From: Mesocentrotus franciscanus | Lineage: Eukaryota > Echinodermata > Echinoidea > Camarodonta > Strongylocentrotidae | Reading direction: 5' to 3' | Assembly (NCBI GenBank): GCA_037976565.1 | Contig: CP137683.1 | Coordinates: forward strand, 2,517,561-2,581,560 | DNA length: 64,000 bases | Part shown: piece by piece, positions 21,263 through 32,798 of the stretch | Layout: the number at the start of each line of letters is the position of its first letter | Position numbering within the stretch: position 1 is the first letter of the stretch | Made by a program: the position numbers and the translations under genes | Notes under the pieces: model-generated | Seen by the model: the letters and a program-made list of their open reading frames with translations, nothing else | Database searches by the model: none | Told to the model about the DNA's origin: nothing

Positions 21263-22577
21263 AGTAGCTGAGCGAAGAAATGTCACAAAATGTCACAAAA
21301 TGGACAAATTATACATGTACTGAAAGCTTACACCAATATGAACACAAATCATCTGCTCTAAAGTATTATAAATATAAATGAAACGCGATAAGATGCTTTT
21401 TCCAAGACCCTTCTCAGAACTCCTTTTCCTGGCTTGAAAAATAAAATTACGGAGTACAGACTTATGACGTCAGAGGTTGGGCACGATCGAAATTCCTAGG
21501 CTCTTGCTCAGCTCGCGTGCGGTATTTTGCATTCAGTATACATTACCCAGACTTGAATGATTCATACCTAAGCCAGCGTTGATGAAAGTGGAATAACAAT
21601 CTCTCAAAATCAGGAAATTACATTTTATTATTGCATATTAAGCAAATTATGTAATGTAATACGAGGGGGTTAATCGTGCAGATCGATTTGTCCAAATATT
21701 CTTCCGTTTTGTGTAATTTGCTGTGAAGTTTTCGGTCATGGCTTGGCATGTGCAAGATGATTGGTGATTGCTGTTGAGTGTTGATAAATCGCGAGTCGGC
21801 GTCCCTTTGGCCTTGCATTTTTATGATGTCGTGCAGTTCCATTTATGGTGCATATATGTAATTGGTATTCGCAAATATAATCTCACATCTATTCTTCTTT
21901 GTTTTTTTATCCGTGAAATTTGCCAAAATAGCCCTACACTTTCTAAAAATTAGAAAATGTCTCGCCCAGTCAGTCACGTACCCCAGTGCATGACGGATCG
22001 ATCGCCAGTTCAGCGGGGCCGATGCGGCGCGGCAGCCGTTTCAGCCGGCTCGAACTTAGGAATTTCATGGCGCTAGCTACTTTCGTATCCACTTTTGATC
22101 GACCCGCAACTCCGGCATGGAGATAGCCTACTAAAACATACAAAAAATCAAATATATCACTGTCACTAGTTGTGGAGCTGTGCTCATCAACTTCGATATC
22201 TAAATTTAGTAAAACTTCTTCCTAAAGCTCGGACATTGTGATAGGATATTTCGCGTTCGACTGGCTTTCGTATACGTATAATCAGGGAGATCTTCCTGGT
22301 ATAATGCATGCAGCGGACAGAGCTGTGTGAGGGGGCTTGGGAGCACTCTCGCTCATGTGCCCAACCTATTATGTCACACATCGTACCAGGGAACAGCGGG
22401 CTGATCGAGGGCGGAAAAAACGGGTAGCAAATTCATCATTTTTGATAGCAGATTAGTCAATTCTGTAACAATTTTTGAAAAGTAAATATGAATTATTAGA
22501 AAGATTGTAACATTACCTTTGCAATGATACCAATATTATTAAGGATAAAAGCATTTTAAAACCTTCGCTCTGGTACT
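21263..22577. mobile_element. TTAA-target DNA transposon relic, ends AGTAGCTGAGCGAAG / CTTCGCTCTGGTACT
   Basis: Inverted ends of about 15 bp with mismatches, flanked by TTAA (21259-21262 and 22578-22581). Unit 1 (32752) reads CATTAAAAACATTTATTCC without it. It is the third insertion in the same S6-S7 intron of unit 2. No transposase frame was recognised. Confidence 0.75.
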
Positions 22578-22623
22578 TTAAAACATTTATTCCACAAAGC
22601 AATATCAATCTGGGAGCACCTAC

Positions 22624-22818
22624 AGCGGCACGTCGGTGTGGCTTGATTCCAAGTTCGATCATGTTGACATGTGAGGGCAGCATTCCCAGTGAGGTAGGAT
22701 CCTGCGCTGCAGGAGAAGTGACACTGATTGCCAGATGGTACCTGGTCTCCAGTGGGGCAGGCCTGGGTGGCGGAGATCTGAAGAGCCGTGGTGAGGGCAG
22801 GCTTCCTGCAATATATTC
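22624..22818 (-). CDS. Unit 2 S6: CCP exon
   Basis: A 195-nt phase 1-1 exon (acceptor TTCACCCAG, donor GTAGGT). CCP with YCRKPALTTALQISATQAC and CHFSCSAGSYLTGNAALTC. The preceding intron has been enlarged to over 4 kb by three transposons. Confidence 0.86.
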
Positions 22819-22917
22819 CTGGGTGAATCAAATTTGCAATTTGACAAATCAGTTTTATTTTTTTACTGTATGAATAGGAATGTAATAAGAATAATCTGTT
22901 TCTTTTTTTTGCAAGTC

Positions 22918-23290
22918 ACAATAATATTGGTATAGCTAATAATATATTTATAGCGCACATATATCCACCATACAAGGTGTTCAAGTGCTCCAATTTTACC
23001 CCTGCCCTATCTAGGCTACAGATATTGGTGCTCCCAGAATTTCTTCCAAACAGTATCCATTACAGCCCATTATATACGGGAACCAGGTAGCCCCTGTAAT
23101 AAGGCAATGGGAATGATAAAATAAGTAGTCAACTGGTTAACACGTGGGTGGAAAATGGCAAATGTAGATTAATGTATCGCCAAAGGACACTATAGTGCCA
23201 TGCCGGGGCTTGAACCAGCAACCTTCACATCACTAGTCACCTCTTTCATGACAATCAACTCAAGGTGGACTTTCCCTATAAGCCTCAGTG
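22918..23290 (-). repeat. tRNA-derived SINE (family A) in the S5-S6 intron
   Basis: Minus-strand head includes the B-box-like GGTTCAAGCCC and runs to a TTATAGCGCACAT tail. The copy at 33095 in unit 1 is at the same position, so the insertion predates that duplication. Compare the fuller element at 56795-57170. Confidence 0.65.
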
Positions 23291-23610
23291 ACGCATGAAG
23301 CGGTAAATCACCTACCAAACTGACGCAGCAAAATAAAAGGCCACTATCAACAAAAGGACACACTACTACAAAATATCATCAGTTATCATCTCCCCCAAAA
23401 TTTGTATATCCAAGTTTGTATCTTTCATAATTTTGTTATACCTGTCTATTCATGTACCTTTCATAATTATATGATTTATGTTATTAATTACTAAAATATT
23501 TTGCAGTCCAGTCTTTGGATTTGATGAAATTCAATCTAATGCATATCACTTCAAATCAATTCAATACAGGTTGACTTTATCACCAATGAACATCTGAACA
23601 ACACACTGAC

Positions 23611-23799
23611 TTGTGCAGGTGGACGTCGACCCTACCCAGATGGCTTCAGTACTTCCTGCTTGGGAACTGCACTGCTGAGCACTGTTGCTTATCTCATAGC
23701 CCACGTCACATGCAAAGTTACACCTGGAGCCGTAGTTCATTGAGCAAGCTCCTATGATTCTGCCATGGCTAGGGGCAAACAAGCTGGGACACTGAAGGA
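23611..23799 (-). CDS. Unit 2 S5: CCP exon
   Basis: A 189-nt phase 1-1 exon (acceptor GCTCTATAG). CCP with LQCPSLFAPSHGRIIGAC and CNFACDVGYEISNSAQQC. The donor is GTCAGT instead of the GTGAGT of the other copies; C at +3 is less usual and may lower splicing efficiency. Confidence 0.85.
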
Positions 23800-23874
23800 C
23801 TATAGAGCAAGATCGGAAGGCCAGAGTCATATGTAAGGGTGTTATGAACTGCAAATGGATTCCTTATCTCATAG

Positions 23875-24244
23875 GGTGCGTTTATCGTGCAATTTTTTGC
23901 CTAGAATCAGCGTTTTCAAACGTCTTTAAGGCAAATTTTTAAGGTGATAAACGCAAAGCCTTTTTCAAACATCTTTAGATATGGGTATATTGAAACGCCA
24001 AAAAGGTGCGTTTTGAATGTGACATAGAGCCAGAATCACATTTCTGAGATATGATAAACGCAAAGCTAAGGCTAATCTGCTTCCCGGGTCAAACGGCACA
24101 AAGCAGCTGCGCAGAGACAAGGCCTTTATTTTGAATCGTGAAGAGTCGATAAACAAGACATCCCGCAAAACATGTTCGTATAGTGGGTTCGATATGTACA
24201 TATAGAAACACTGATTCTGAGTGGCAAGACACAATAAACGCACC
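23875..24244. mobile_element. 370-bp MITE, ends GGTGCGTTTATCGTG, 5-bp target duplication
   Basis: Ends GGTGCGTTTATCGTG and ACACAATAAACGCACC are inverted, with CATAG at 23870-23874 and 24245-24249. Unit 1 (33952) has a single CATAG and no insert. A GATAAACGCAAAG motif recurs inside. The superfamily was not recognised. Confidence 0.75.
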
Positions 24245-24848
24245 CATAGACATGTCAAGAGTCATCTGGAGTTCAGGGCAATGTTTCATGAAACCATCAA
24301 AAGTACAAGTTTACCCAAATCAAATTTAAATATGTGTTACATGGGATGTGGGCAAATTGGTACTTATGTTGTTTCTATGAAATAATGACCTGGCAAATTG
24401 TACATAAATGTATTAAAACGACCATGTGTTGTTCAAGAGTGTAATGCAAGAAATTGATTCTCTAATTTGCCATTGTTCATTGTTCAGCAATTTATATATT
24501 TTCTACTAAAATTGTTTTGCAGATGCCATGCATTCAAAAATTTGTACAAAATGTGTAAGATCATTTATAGACTTTATCATTTACACTGAATTAGATTTAA
24601 ATTTATGCCAGATGGTTTCACCCTATGAAACTGAAAAGAGACTCTGACATACAGGGGTCCCATATGTGCGACACAATATAAAGCCTGAAATGGAGAAGTG
24701 TCAGGGTCTGAAAACAGATTTTTAGACTGTTCTGAGTTTAAGTTTTTTGTTTGATTCTGGGAGAGTACCACCCAAGGATTGAATGAATAAACCACTATAC
24801 CCCCTTCAACTTCAAGTAAAAAAATTTGCAAAACTTCTCATCACATAC

Positions 24849-25034
24849 TCTGACAGGTTGGCGGTGGCCTACTCCATGAACCGGCTGAACCACTCTTCTG
24901 GCATTCCGTTGACCTTTGACCCTGGAGCCTGTATCCGACACCACAGCCGTACGTACAGACAGAGCCTCTTATTGCACTGTTTGGACAGGTCACTTGGAGT
25001 GGAGCAGAAGCATAGAGACTGCTGCAGCGGATAA
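24849..25034 (-). CDS. Unit 2 S4: CCP exon
   Basis: A 186-nt phase 1-1 exon (acceptor ACTTTCCAG, donor GTATGT). In the spliced frame it codes CSSLYASAPLQVTC, CTYGCGVGYRLQGQ and SWSRPPPTC or close variants: six cysteines in CCP spacing. A different frame is open across it in the unit 1 copy but has a stop here; it does not match the phase or any domain. Confidence 0.82.
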
Positions 25035-25254
25035 CTGGAAAGTAATAGGAATATCATGGAAAGTCATCTACATGTGACAACAGGGAACATATTCAATCCA
25101 GAATTCATTCAACAAAGCAATTGAACAAATTTAATAATATGAGTATATGTGAAGACATATAATTAAAGGCGATGTTTTTTATAAACTACTGTCTGTGGTA
25201 ATTTAGTGGTTTCCACTACACATTTCCTTTGGGTTAAATTTTCCTACACTAACA

Positions 25255-25375
25255 GACCTCTGAACTTCAACCCTCGACCAAACACCCAAACCCTAGCTTA
25301 CCATATCCCTAATCCTAACTTAAAACCCAACGCTACCCCTTACCCTTACGAAGGAGTTTCCCTTACCCTATATAA
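25255..25375. repeat. Degenerate CCCTAA-like stretch in the H2-S4 intron
   Basis: Contains CAAACCCTAGC, ATCCCTAATCCTAAC and CCTTACCCTTACG. A paralogous stretch is at 34940-35050. It is the likely ancestor of the longer tract at 7631. Confidence 0.5.
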
Positions 25376-25715
25376 AGCATATGTCACCAGAGCAAATGTC
25401 AGGTCACCCCTTCATTGGTGACTCCTATAATGGTGGCAGCGGTGGGATTCAATGCCATCAGAATGAATTTGTATTCCAAAAGCAGCGTTCCACATCAATT
25501 TATTTACATTTAGTCTAGATGATAATTTCTGGAGTTTGCATGCATCTACTCCCTGTTAATAATTGACAATATGGCGGTCTGGAGTTAAAATGGGGCCCAC
25601 CCCTGTTAGTTCAACAATGTTTTCAAAGTTTTTTCAAGTTTTCTCATGATATACATATGTCAAATTTTTACATCGTGAAAGTGTGCCAGTGGCATTATGT
25701 CTATCTCCGACTGAC

Positions 25716-25970
25716 CTGCAACAGTGACAGAGAATCGACAGGAGGCTTCATTTCCTGAGCTATCCACAGCGACATAAGCTACAGCATGGGTGCCTTCTGG
25801 AAGAGAAGTTCCCGGTGCATTTGACCCACCATCCAGACGAGGGGTGATGGATTCTCCCGAGTTATCTGATACAGTTGGTGCTGACCAACTGACCGTTGTA
25901 CTTGAGGACAGTGAGGGAGCAAAGGCAGTCTGGGATGGGGGGCATCTAGTGAAGACCGGTGCAGTGGTGT
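25716..25970 (-). CDS. Unit 2 H2: complete HYR domain exon
   Basis: A 255-nt phase 1-1 exon (acceptor GTATTCTAG, donor GTCAGT). It codes a whole hyalin repeat: TTAPVFTRCPPSQTAFAPSL, a VSWSAPTVSDNSG strand, SLPEGTHAVAYVAVDSSGNE and CRFSVTVAG. In unit 2 it is preceded by the micro-exon, since S3 is absent. Confidence 0.88.
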
Positions 25971-25997
25971 CTAGAATACAACATACAAATTATAGGA

Positions 25998-26070
25998 AAT
26001 CAATGTAGATTAATGTCTTGTTTAAGGACATTAGTGCTGGGCTGGGATTTTAACTCTCAACTCCTTGACT
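25998..26070 (-). repeat. SINE family A fragment at the S3 deletion site
   Basis: ATGTAGATTAATGTCTTGTT and GGACATTAGTGCTGGGCTGG match the core of the element at 56795-57170. It lies where S3 should be between the micro-exon and H2, so the deletion may have a breakpoint in a SINE. Confidence 0.5.
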
Positions 26071-26098
26071 GAAAGTGAAGCGACATTCCGTGTCTTAC

Positions 26099-26144
26099 CA
26101 GTTTCAAGTAAAGTGACCACACTGTCCCCAGTGTAGTAATCCAC
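26099..26144 (-). CDS. Unit 2 micro-exon, 46 nt (frame-breaking length)
   Basis: Acceptor GATGTGCAG and donor GTAAGAC are intact, reading DYYTGDSVVTLLET. It is one base longer than the in-frame copy at 37758, like the unit 3 copy. If included before H2 it would shift the frame. Confidence 0.4.
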
Positions 26145-26308
26145 CTGCACATCAAATTTTGAAATGAGGGCATTAAAACTATTTAGGGGTTACTTCTACT
26201 ATGACCTTCCAAACTGACATAGAAATAAAGAAAGAGGAAGCTCACAAACTGATTTTCATCGTTACCAGAACTCAACCTGCTCTTCAAAATATTAATTGAT
26301 GAACCCAC

Positions 26309-26497
26309 CTGTGCACTGAAGATCTTGTCCGCTCCAAGTCTCATCAGCCTGACATGTCCGACTCAAAGATTCTACGGTAGAGGGTGTGGTGAACCCTGGT
26401 CGGCAGTGAAATTGGCATGTTGTCCGAAAGGAGACTTTGGGCCTTGAGCAGTCTTCGGTGAAACCATTGGTGACAGTTGGAACAGTGCAATTCTTCA
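26309..26497 (-). CDS. Unit 2 S2: CCP exon
   Basis: A 189-nt phase 1-1 exon (acceptor TTTCCACAG, donor GTGGGT) with NCTVPTVTNGFTEDC, FHCRPGFTT and ETWSGQDLQC. Nearly identical in protein to the unit 4 copy at 1392. Confidence 0.88.
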
Positions 26498-26597
26498 CTG
26501 TGGAAATGGAGATTCATGCACAAAATGTGTTTTTACATAGGGAATGAAAAATCAATTTTCCAGATTCTCACAGAATTTGGCCTAAATTTTTCTTAAG

Positions 26598-26945
26598 GCC
26601 ATTGTTTGTTTGTTTTATTTCCAGTTTTTCTCATCAATACAAAGAAACATCATACAAATAAATATAATGAGTAACATGTAAGTTTGACAAAATATGTTTC
26701 TAATTAAAATACAAGCAAAAATTGATTGGTGCCAAGCCATCATGAAAACATAATCTGCATAAAAATAAGAAATAAGGGGGAGAATGGATATCTTATGTAT
26801 GTTTAGCAAGTTTCTTATAAAAGAAAAAGCAGAAGACCACATGTCGTATGCGTAAATGCTTGATGATCACCGTGGCCTCGGCCGAGTTAGCAAATAAAAG
26901 AACAACCTATGCAAGGGACGCGATTAAAAATCCATTTATCCATTT
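26598..26945 (-). repeat. Retroposon fragment with A/T-rich tail
   Basis: Present in unit 2 only; units 3 and 4 continue GGCCAT(T/C)G directly to TATACCTTAC-like sequence. On the minus strand it ends AAATAAAACAAACAAACAAT, a tail-like run, and includes GCTAACTCGGCCGAGGCCAC. Probably the 3' part of a LINE; the family was not recognised. Confidence 0.4.
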
Positions 26946-27405
26946 ATTATACCTTACAATTTGACTAACATTAGATTTCAGAATAAAATACAACAGTATT
27001 ATTTATAGAATTTCAAAAAGTAAAACTGTTTCTGCATGAAGTTCCAAATGGTCATATGAATGATAATGCATTTTAAGCCTTGAAATCAGAGATAAAGCCA
27101 AATTGACAAGAAGAAAGTGGCCAGTCATGTGACTGGTATGACATCACTATGATTCACAGCCAATCAGGCCTTTTCTCCGACTGGAAGGCGAGGAACACTT
27201 TGCAATTTTGATACTTCTAATTCTGTAACAATTAGGGACAGCCTGAAAGAACTTACTGTTTATCCTATTAATAGGTTATCCTATTGAAAATCCAAAATTG
27301 TTTTCAAACATTAGTCAAATTCATGCTGTGGGATGTGCTGGACTCAACAGTTTAAAATAGCATACTTTCAATAGAATAACCTAGAGAAGGGAGAACTTTC
27401 CTAAC

Positions 27406-27630
27406 CATTGCATATCTCATTTTGCCCTGTCCAGAAGCCTGATTGCGATGTGTCGGTAAGCCTCTGGCAAACTCTGTCGGTATAATCAGTATCTGACGAC
27501 AGTCGGTAGCCCACCTCACATGCCACGCGGCAATCTGCCCCAAAGACAGGTCCTTCTTCACAACGGCCAGTCCCAGAGACGAGGGCTACTGAACCGTGCT
27601 CAGGGATGGGGATAGGGGCGCAATGGGATA
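27406..27630 (-). CDS. Unit 2 S1: CCP exon
   Basis: A 225-nt phase 1-1 exon (acceptor GATATCCAG, donor GTTAGG). Full-length, with the CGCGG bases missing from unit 1 present here; codes CRVACEVGYRL and a closing GFWTGQNEIC-like end. Confidence 0.85.
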
Positions 27631-27888
27631 CTGGATATCAGAACAAGTAAAAAAAAAGGATATATCTTTCACAATAAAGGAAACATATTTACAGAGATGT
27701 TACAGCAGTGACATAGACCTACTGAAAAAGTCCTTTTTTAATGTTACTATTGTTATTATTACTTAATAGAATATTGAAAACCAAAGGTAATACACAAATT
27801 AACAACAAATCAAACTTTTCTTTGACAGGGAAAAGAATTCAACAGTAAAACAAGAATTACCTTTACTTGCCCTTCTATACCACCATTA

Positions 27889-28895
27889 GGCCAAAAAAAA
27901 AATCATTTGGTTGTCCTCGATTGCTTTTCTGAAGTAGGGGCGGGCGGGCGGATTTCTTTTTTTTTTTTTTTCCATTTCATTTTTCCCCTCTTCATTTGGA
28001 CTCTTTACTTCCTATTTATTTTCATTTTTGTTCAAATCATGAGGCCAATATTATTATTATTTAAACACAAAAAGAATCCCAGAAAAAGTCATGAATTGCC
28101 ATGGCAATATTCAATTTCATTCTCACTGTTTCGAGGTAGTTTTGGCTATAGCGAGGCAGTTTTCGGCCGCATGTACAAAGTCAATGGGGAGCGCGCGTCG
28201 TTCATTCACCCGCTGATCTATAGCGCGTGCCGCCGGCCGGGCGTGTATCCCACGCCAGAGCTGGCGCGCCGAAAATTACCCCTGCATGCAGTGATCGTGT
28301 GTGCGCTATCCGACTGCAGTGATTGAATACGTGCTGTGAGACACTTTGAGTATGCTATACATGAAAAATCGCGATCTAAATCTGAAAATACTTGAAATAC
28401 AGCTCAGGTTTTGGTACCCATCTTCCTTACAGACACGCGTAAGCTATTTGATTTTTCAGATTCAGGTAGCAGGACCGCCGATTACATTGCTAAAATGTGA
28501 TATTTAAGGATGCATTTTCCATTGCAAATGTCGATCTCCTGTGACTCTGAAATGTATTGTATGTGTGTGATGCCCCGTGTGTGATTATGTGATATGCTAT
28601 TATGCTATGTATTTTAAAGTGATTTCACCTGCGTACAACGGACCTGCCCAAAATTGCCATCTGGCCGAAAATCCCTCCTCTATATTATAATATAAAAACA
28701 GAATTGCGTACTGAAAGACCAAATTGGCGACGGACACATTTCGATCCTTGCAACATGCATAAAATGGTTAAAATTGCTCAAAAAACTTTAAAAATTGCTC
28801 CAAAAAAAAAAAAATATTTCAAAAAAAAAAAAATACGAGCGGGCCGAAAATGACGAGCGGGCGGTCGAGGACAACCAAATTTTTTTTTTTTGGCC
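27889..28895. mobile_element. 1-kb TIR element with A-rich GGCC ends, TTA target duplication
   Basis: Ends are GGCCAAAAAAAAAA, then TTTGGTTGTCCTCGA, and the complement at 28868-28895, with TTA on both sides. Unit 4 (2573) has the empty site CCATTACAGGAGCAG. GGCC ends and TTA targets suggest PIF/Harbinger. A plus-strand frame at 27907-28326 shows no family match. Confidence 0.7.
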
Positions 28896-29236
28896 TTACA
28901 GAAGCAGAGAATCAAAATTATAAAAGTTGGTGTAAATTCACTTTCTGACATGTCTTCTAAAATTGCATTCTTCAAAGTTCCTCAATTCCCTGACCTTTTT
29001 ACTACTACAGTGGAACCTCATAATAACAACCTCCATGAGCCCAAGGTTATTACCATGTCAAATGAAACATTATTTTTTCAGGGCTTGAAAATGAAAAGTA
29101 CAACCAAACATTACTTGCAAACTTACTTGCCTGTGACTTGTTAAGAGAGTTATAATGAACAGTGTTCTTTATAATGTACCTCTTTCTATTTATCTCCCTT
29201 CCCATCTTTCTTCCCTCCCTCATTTTTTTCACTTAC

Positions 29237-29405
29237 CTTTTACTTCAATGTCAAAGGAGCATGTGGCCAAATATCCTGCAAGGTCTGTGCCCCTGTACGC
29301 AACCCTGTGAGTGCCTTCCAGTAGGGAGGTTGGTTTAGCAGCGCCCACTTCTACTGAGTCTACTGTGTACAGTGCAGCTTGCAGAGGGGAACCTCTGTCA
29401 ATACC
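29237..29405 (-). CDS. Unit 2 Hb: second half of a split HYR domain
   Basis: A 169-nt exon, phase 0 to phase 1, donor GTAAGT. Frame intact, coding the LLEGTHRVAYRGTDLAGY-like strand and TTCSF/ATCSF-type closing cysteine. Contrast the broken copy at 16154. Confidence 0.82.
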
Positions 29406-29969
29406 CTACATAGGATACATCAACAGGTCAACAGAACATCTTTCCTGGTTCACAGGAACAAAGTCATGTCAATTGTATGAGTTGCTAAAACTACAGTGGA
29501 TGTAGACTGCATGGGCTACCGCACAACATATACAAGTCAGCCCTAGCTGTCCCAAGCTGAGTCTGACGGAGTTAGGTTAAACTCAATTCTTTATATAATA
29601 ATTGTGTTTAAGTGTCAAAGTCTGTGCTTGCAAACTAAATCTTCACTGTGTCATGAATATTATGTTGTGTTTAACAAAAAACTAAAAGTACGGGTAGCAA
29701 ATCTCCTCCATGACCTACAATGATAAAATTCCTGTTTGGGCTATGAAAAGGTCACTCTTATGTCTTGAAACTAAAACAGGTACACAAATGTAGATGACTG
29801 TACCTATGTGAATTATTCTATGCCCAATTCTAAAACAACAAAGATATTTTTAAATGAAGATTTTACTGATAAAATATCATTTTCTAAACCTTAACAAATC
29901 TGTCCTAAACTTAGATGGCTTTTTCTTTAAAACACACATGTGGGCTTATATGTAAGATAATGATCTCAC

Positions 29970-30073
29970 CATTACTGGTTCCCAGTCACTCCATGGTACA
30001 TGGGCAGAAGTGCTGTCTTCTCCTGCAAACAGTTGCTTGTTGGGTGGACACACAAAGACAGGAAGAGTGGTAT
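29970..30073 (-). CDS. Unit 2 Ha: first half of a split HYR domain
   Basis: A 104-nt exon, phase 1 to phase 0 (acceptor AAACCTCAG, donor GTGAGATC). Codes TTLPVFVCPPNKQLFAGEDS and VPWSDWEPVM, joined to Hb at 29237. Confidence 0.82.
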
Positions 30074-30244
30074 CTGAGGTTTGAATCAAGAACATGGACA
30101 CCTATATCACTATCATCTAATCTAATACAACATCCAATATAATATAATTCATCACGATGTCATAATATGGTACTATTTACTGTTCTTCCAGAGGGCTCTG
30201 TACTTACTTTTATCCTAGCATTGCCCAGGTAACCACTAGCAATA

Positions 30245-30434
30245 CACCTGAGTTAAGAGGGTCAAATGTGGGTAACATACCTTCTTCAAAGATGAAAGCA
30301 TCAAGTAACGATCAAACCCATGACCTCTCATACGTGATTCACCTGAGTTAAGAGGGTCAAATGTGGGTAACATACCTTCTTCAAAGATGAAAGCATCAAG
30401 TAACGATCAAACCCATGACCTCTCATACGTGATT
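30245..30434. repeat. Perfect 95-bp tandem duplication
   Basis: The block from CACCTGAGTTAAGAGGGTC to CTCATACGTGATT occurs twice head to tail (30245-30339, 30340-30434) without a visible difference. It lies in the Ha-S8 intron between units 1 and 2. Units 3 and 4 have one copy. Confidence 0.9.
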
Positions 30435-30674
30435 CAAAAGCCTTAACAAATATACCACAGTTCTTTCGTTACATTTTGTTTGGTTAAAAGAAAATTTGTA
30501 CGAAATCAAATTATGTTTTGCTCATGTTATCCCTCTAAAATGTAACTAGTGAAAAGTCAATTTATGTTAGTGGCAGAAAAAGGTATTAAATAATTGTTGA
30601 ACAAGTGAGTGAGTGAATTCATAAAAAAATGAAAATACACAGAAAAACAAAAGACAATATTTCCCCCGAGTCAC

Positions 30675-30884
30675 CTTCACAAACAATCTGCTGACCATCC
30701 CACTGTCCGGCTGCCTGACACACCCTCCTTGCCGACCCTCCAGTCTTGGTGAATCCTTGAGAGCACACCATGTTACAGGCCGTGCTATACTTCTGCCTCC
30801 CATCTATCGCCTGTGGTGATCCTTGGTACAGGCATCCAGTCATCCGTCCATTGCCGGATGTGGCAGGCATGGGGCAGGTCACAA
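30675..30884 (-). CDS. Unit 1 S8: CCP exon
   Basis: A 210-nt phase 1-1 exon (donor GTGACT). VTCPMPATSGNGRMTGC at the start, MVCSQGFTKTGG and AGQWDGQQIVC at the end; six cysteines and intact frame. Last module of unit 1. Confidence 0.87.
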
Positions 30885-31137
30885 CTGAAACAAAAATGGA
30901 CGGCGGTAATTTTTTACCATGAACTTGATGAACAGACAAAACTGGGCCCCGGCTTTTAAACAGTTGCAATCATTTCAAATCGATCATGACTTGATATCAA
31001 GTACAACTCAGTATTAAAGTTATAAGAGTTTGTAAGTTTGTAAGTTATTGGGGGACTTATGGTCAATTTGGATCAATCTCAATTCTTTGTAAGACCGGGC
31101 CCTGGTGTTCTCAGTATCTGTTCCAAAGCACCTGACC

Positions 31138-31882
31138 CAGAGCTGCCAAGTTGTATTTTGCATTTTCAGTATTCTTATCCCCCAAAATCAGTATTTTGAC
31201 CCAAAAATCCGTATTTTTTCCGCGTGAAAAAAATATGCAAGCATACCGGCGATGTTCGATCACTTAATTGGGCCTATTAGATTACATTTCCGTCCCACAC
31301 GTAAACAACTAAGGCCTAAGCACTGCACAATGGACATAACAGTAACACATTAAAAATTTCCCCTTTCAAAAAAAAAACCCTTAGAAGTAGATCTACACAT
31401 ACATATAGCTTATCAAATGAACATTCATTACCGTCAGACTGGACAATTCCTTCAGTCTTTTCTGCAAATGTCCTTCATGTCAGTTCTAACTCGACTCGTA
31501 TAGTCACATCGCATGCACAATTAGTACACACACACACGTACACATTACGTACACATACACACGTGTATGCATATTGGCAAGTTGCAGCACCGATTCCACT
31601 TCAGTCCCACACGCAGACAATCGATGCATGCTCGAAGCACCGCACACATGCATAGTAAACATACACACATGGATATCTAAGCCGACACACGTCTTTCAGC
31701 GCCGGAGTGCACCAGCCATGCCCATTGACTAATACACAATTGACACGGCGCGCGCACCGCCCATAGACTTATACACAACTGATTTGTTCTTTTTCCGTAT
31801 TTTAACATGAAAAAACGTACGTCCGTATTTTAAGTTGACTTCCGTACAAAATACGGTAAATCCATATTACTTGGCAGCTCTG
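31138..31882. mobile_element. 745-bp TIR element, ends CAGAGCTGCCAAGT
   Basis: Inverted ends CAGAGCTGCCAAGT/ACTTGGCAGCTCTG, with CTGACC at 31132-31137 and 31883-31888. Unit 2 (18018) reads CACCTGACCTCATAATTC without it. ATTTTCCGTATTTT-like repeats are subterminal on both sides. The CAGAG start recalls hAT MITEs, but a 6-bp duplication is short for that group. Confidence 0.72.
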
Positions 31883-32106
31883 CTGACCTCATAATTCAAA
31901 GATATCCCAACCTCTCACTACACATGTATTCATGGAATGTCAGAAAACCAATGTTTCTCATTGTTTGTTTCATTTTGTATGATTAAATTAGCATTTAATA
32001 AACATCCCTACCATGTATCTGAAACATCTGAAAGGGGGATGTTACATAGACGAAATTATTACAACAACTTGCATTTGTTAGAACTGTCAGGTTCGATAGC
32101 ACTTAC

Positions 32107-32313
32107 TTGTACAAGTCAGATCAGGCCCACCCCAGACTCCATTACCATCACCATTACCATCATCGGAGCAGGTCCTGTGAATGGGCGTGGCTGGTAGGTA
32201 CCCCACATTGCACGCCATGGTGCAGACCGCTCCGTAGTTCTCACGGGAAGTGGAACATCCACGCTTCTCTCCATTGACTGGGACAGGAAGGTCACTCCCT
32301 GAACAGGTTATTA
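32107..32313 (-). CDS. Unit 1 S7: CCP exon
   Basis: A 207-nt phase 1-1 exon (acceptor TTTCATCAG, donor GTAAGT). VPVNGEKRGC, CTMACNVGYLPA and VWGGPDLTC; frame intact. It gives the reference for the 1-base deletion in unit 2. Confidence 0.87.
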
Positions 32314-32798
32314 CTGATGAAAGCAAGATGTTGAATCAAGACATGTAACTCTTTGCATAACTTGCCACATACTGTTATTTGGGTTTGTGTAAAACTGCAG
32401 CAAATAGCAGAGTATGGGTTAATGGAGAAAGAGGTATGGAGAAGACCGACCTATCAAACCCTACCCCACCCCCTTCAACCAAGAGGGAACACACAGGTAG
32501 ATAACAATGATTTTTATTATGATGATAATAGAAGAGATGAAAATCAGCTACAAATGTATTATTATCAGTAGGTAATCAGAAAAAATGTAGCATACTTTGT
32601 ATACATTTTTTTTAAATGACCACATACTATAGTCAAGTACATGTCATCCATAGTTTGAACAGTCAGCAGGACAGAAAAGGTGTCCCAAGGTCATGTATGA
32701 CATACACAGTACACAGGATCACCTAAAATTTCATTCTAAACAATTTCAATCATTAAAAACATTTATTCCACAAACAATATCAATCTGGGAGCACCTAC

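Noticed and set aside
27907..28326. 139-codon frame with hydrophobic start
   Set aside because: Wholly inside the TIR element at 27889-28895, no recognised family, no splice context.
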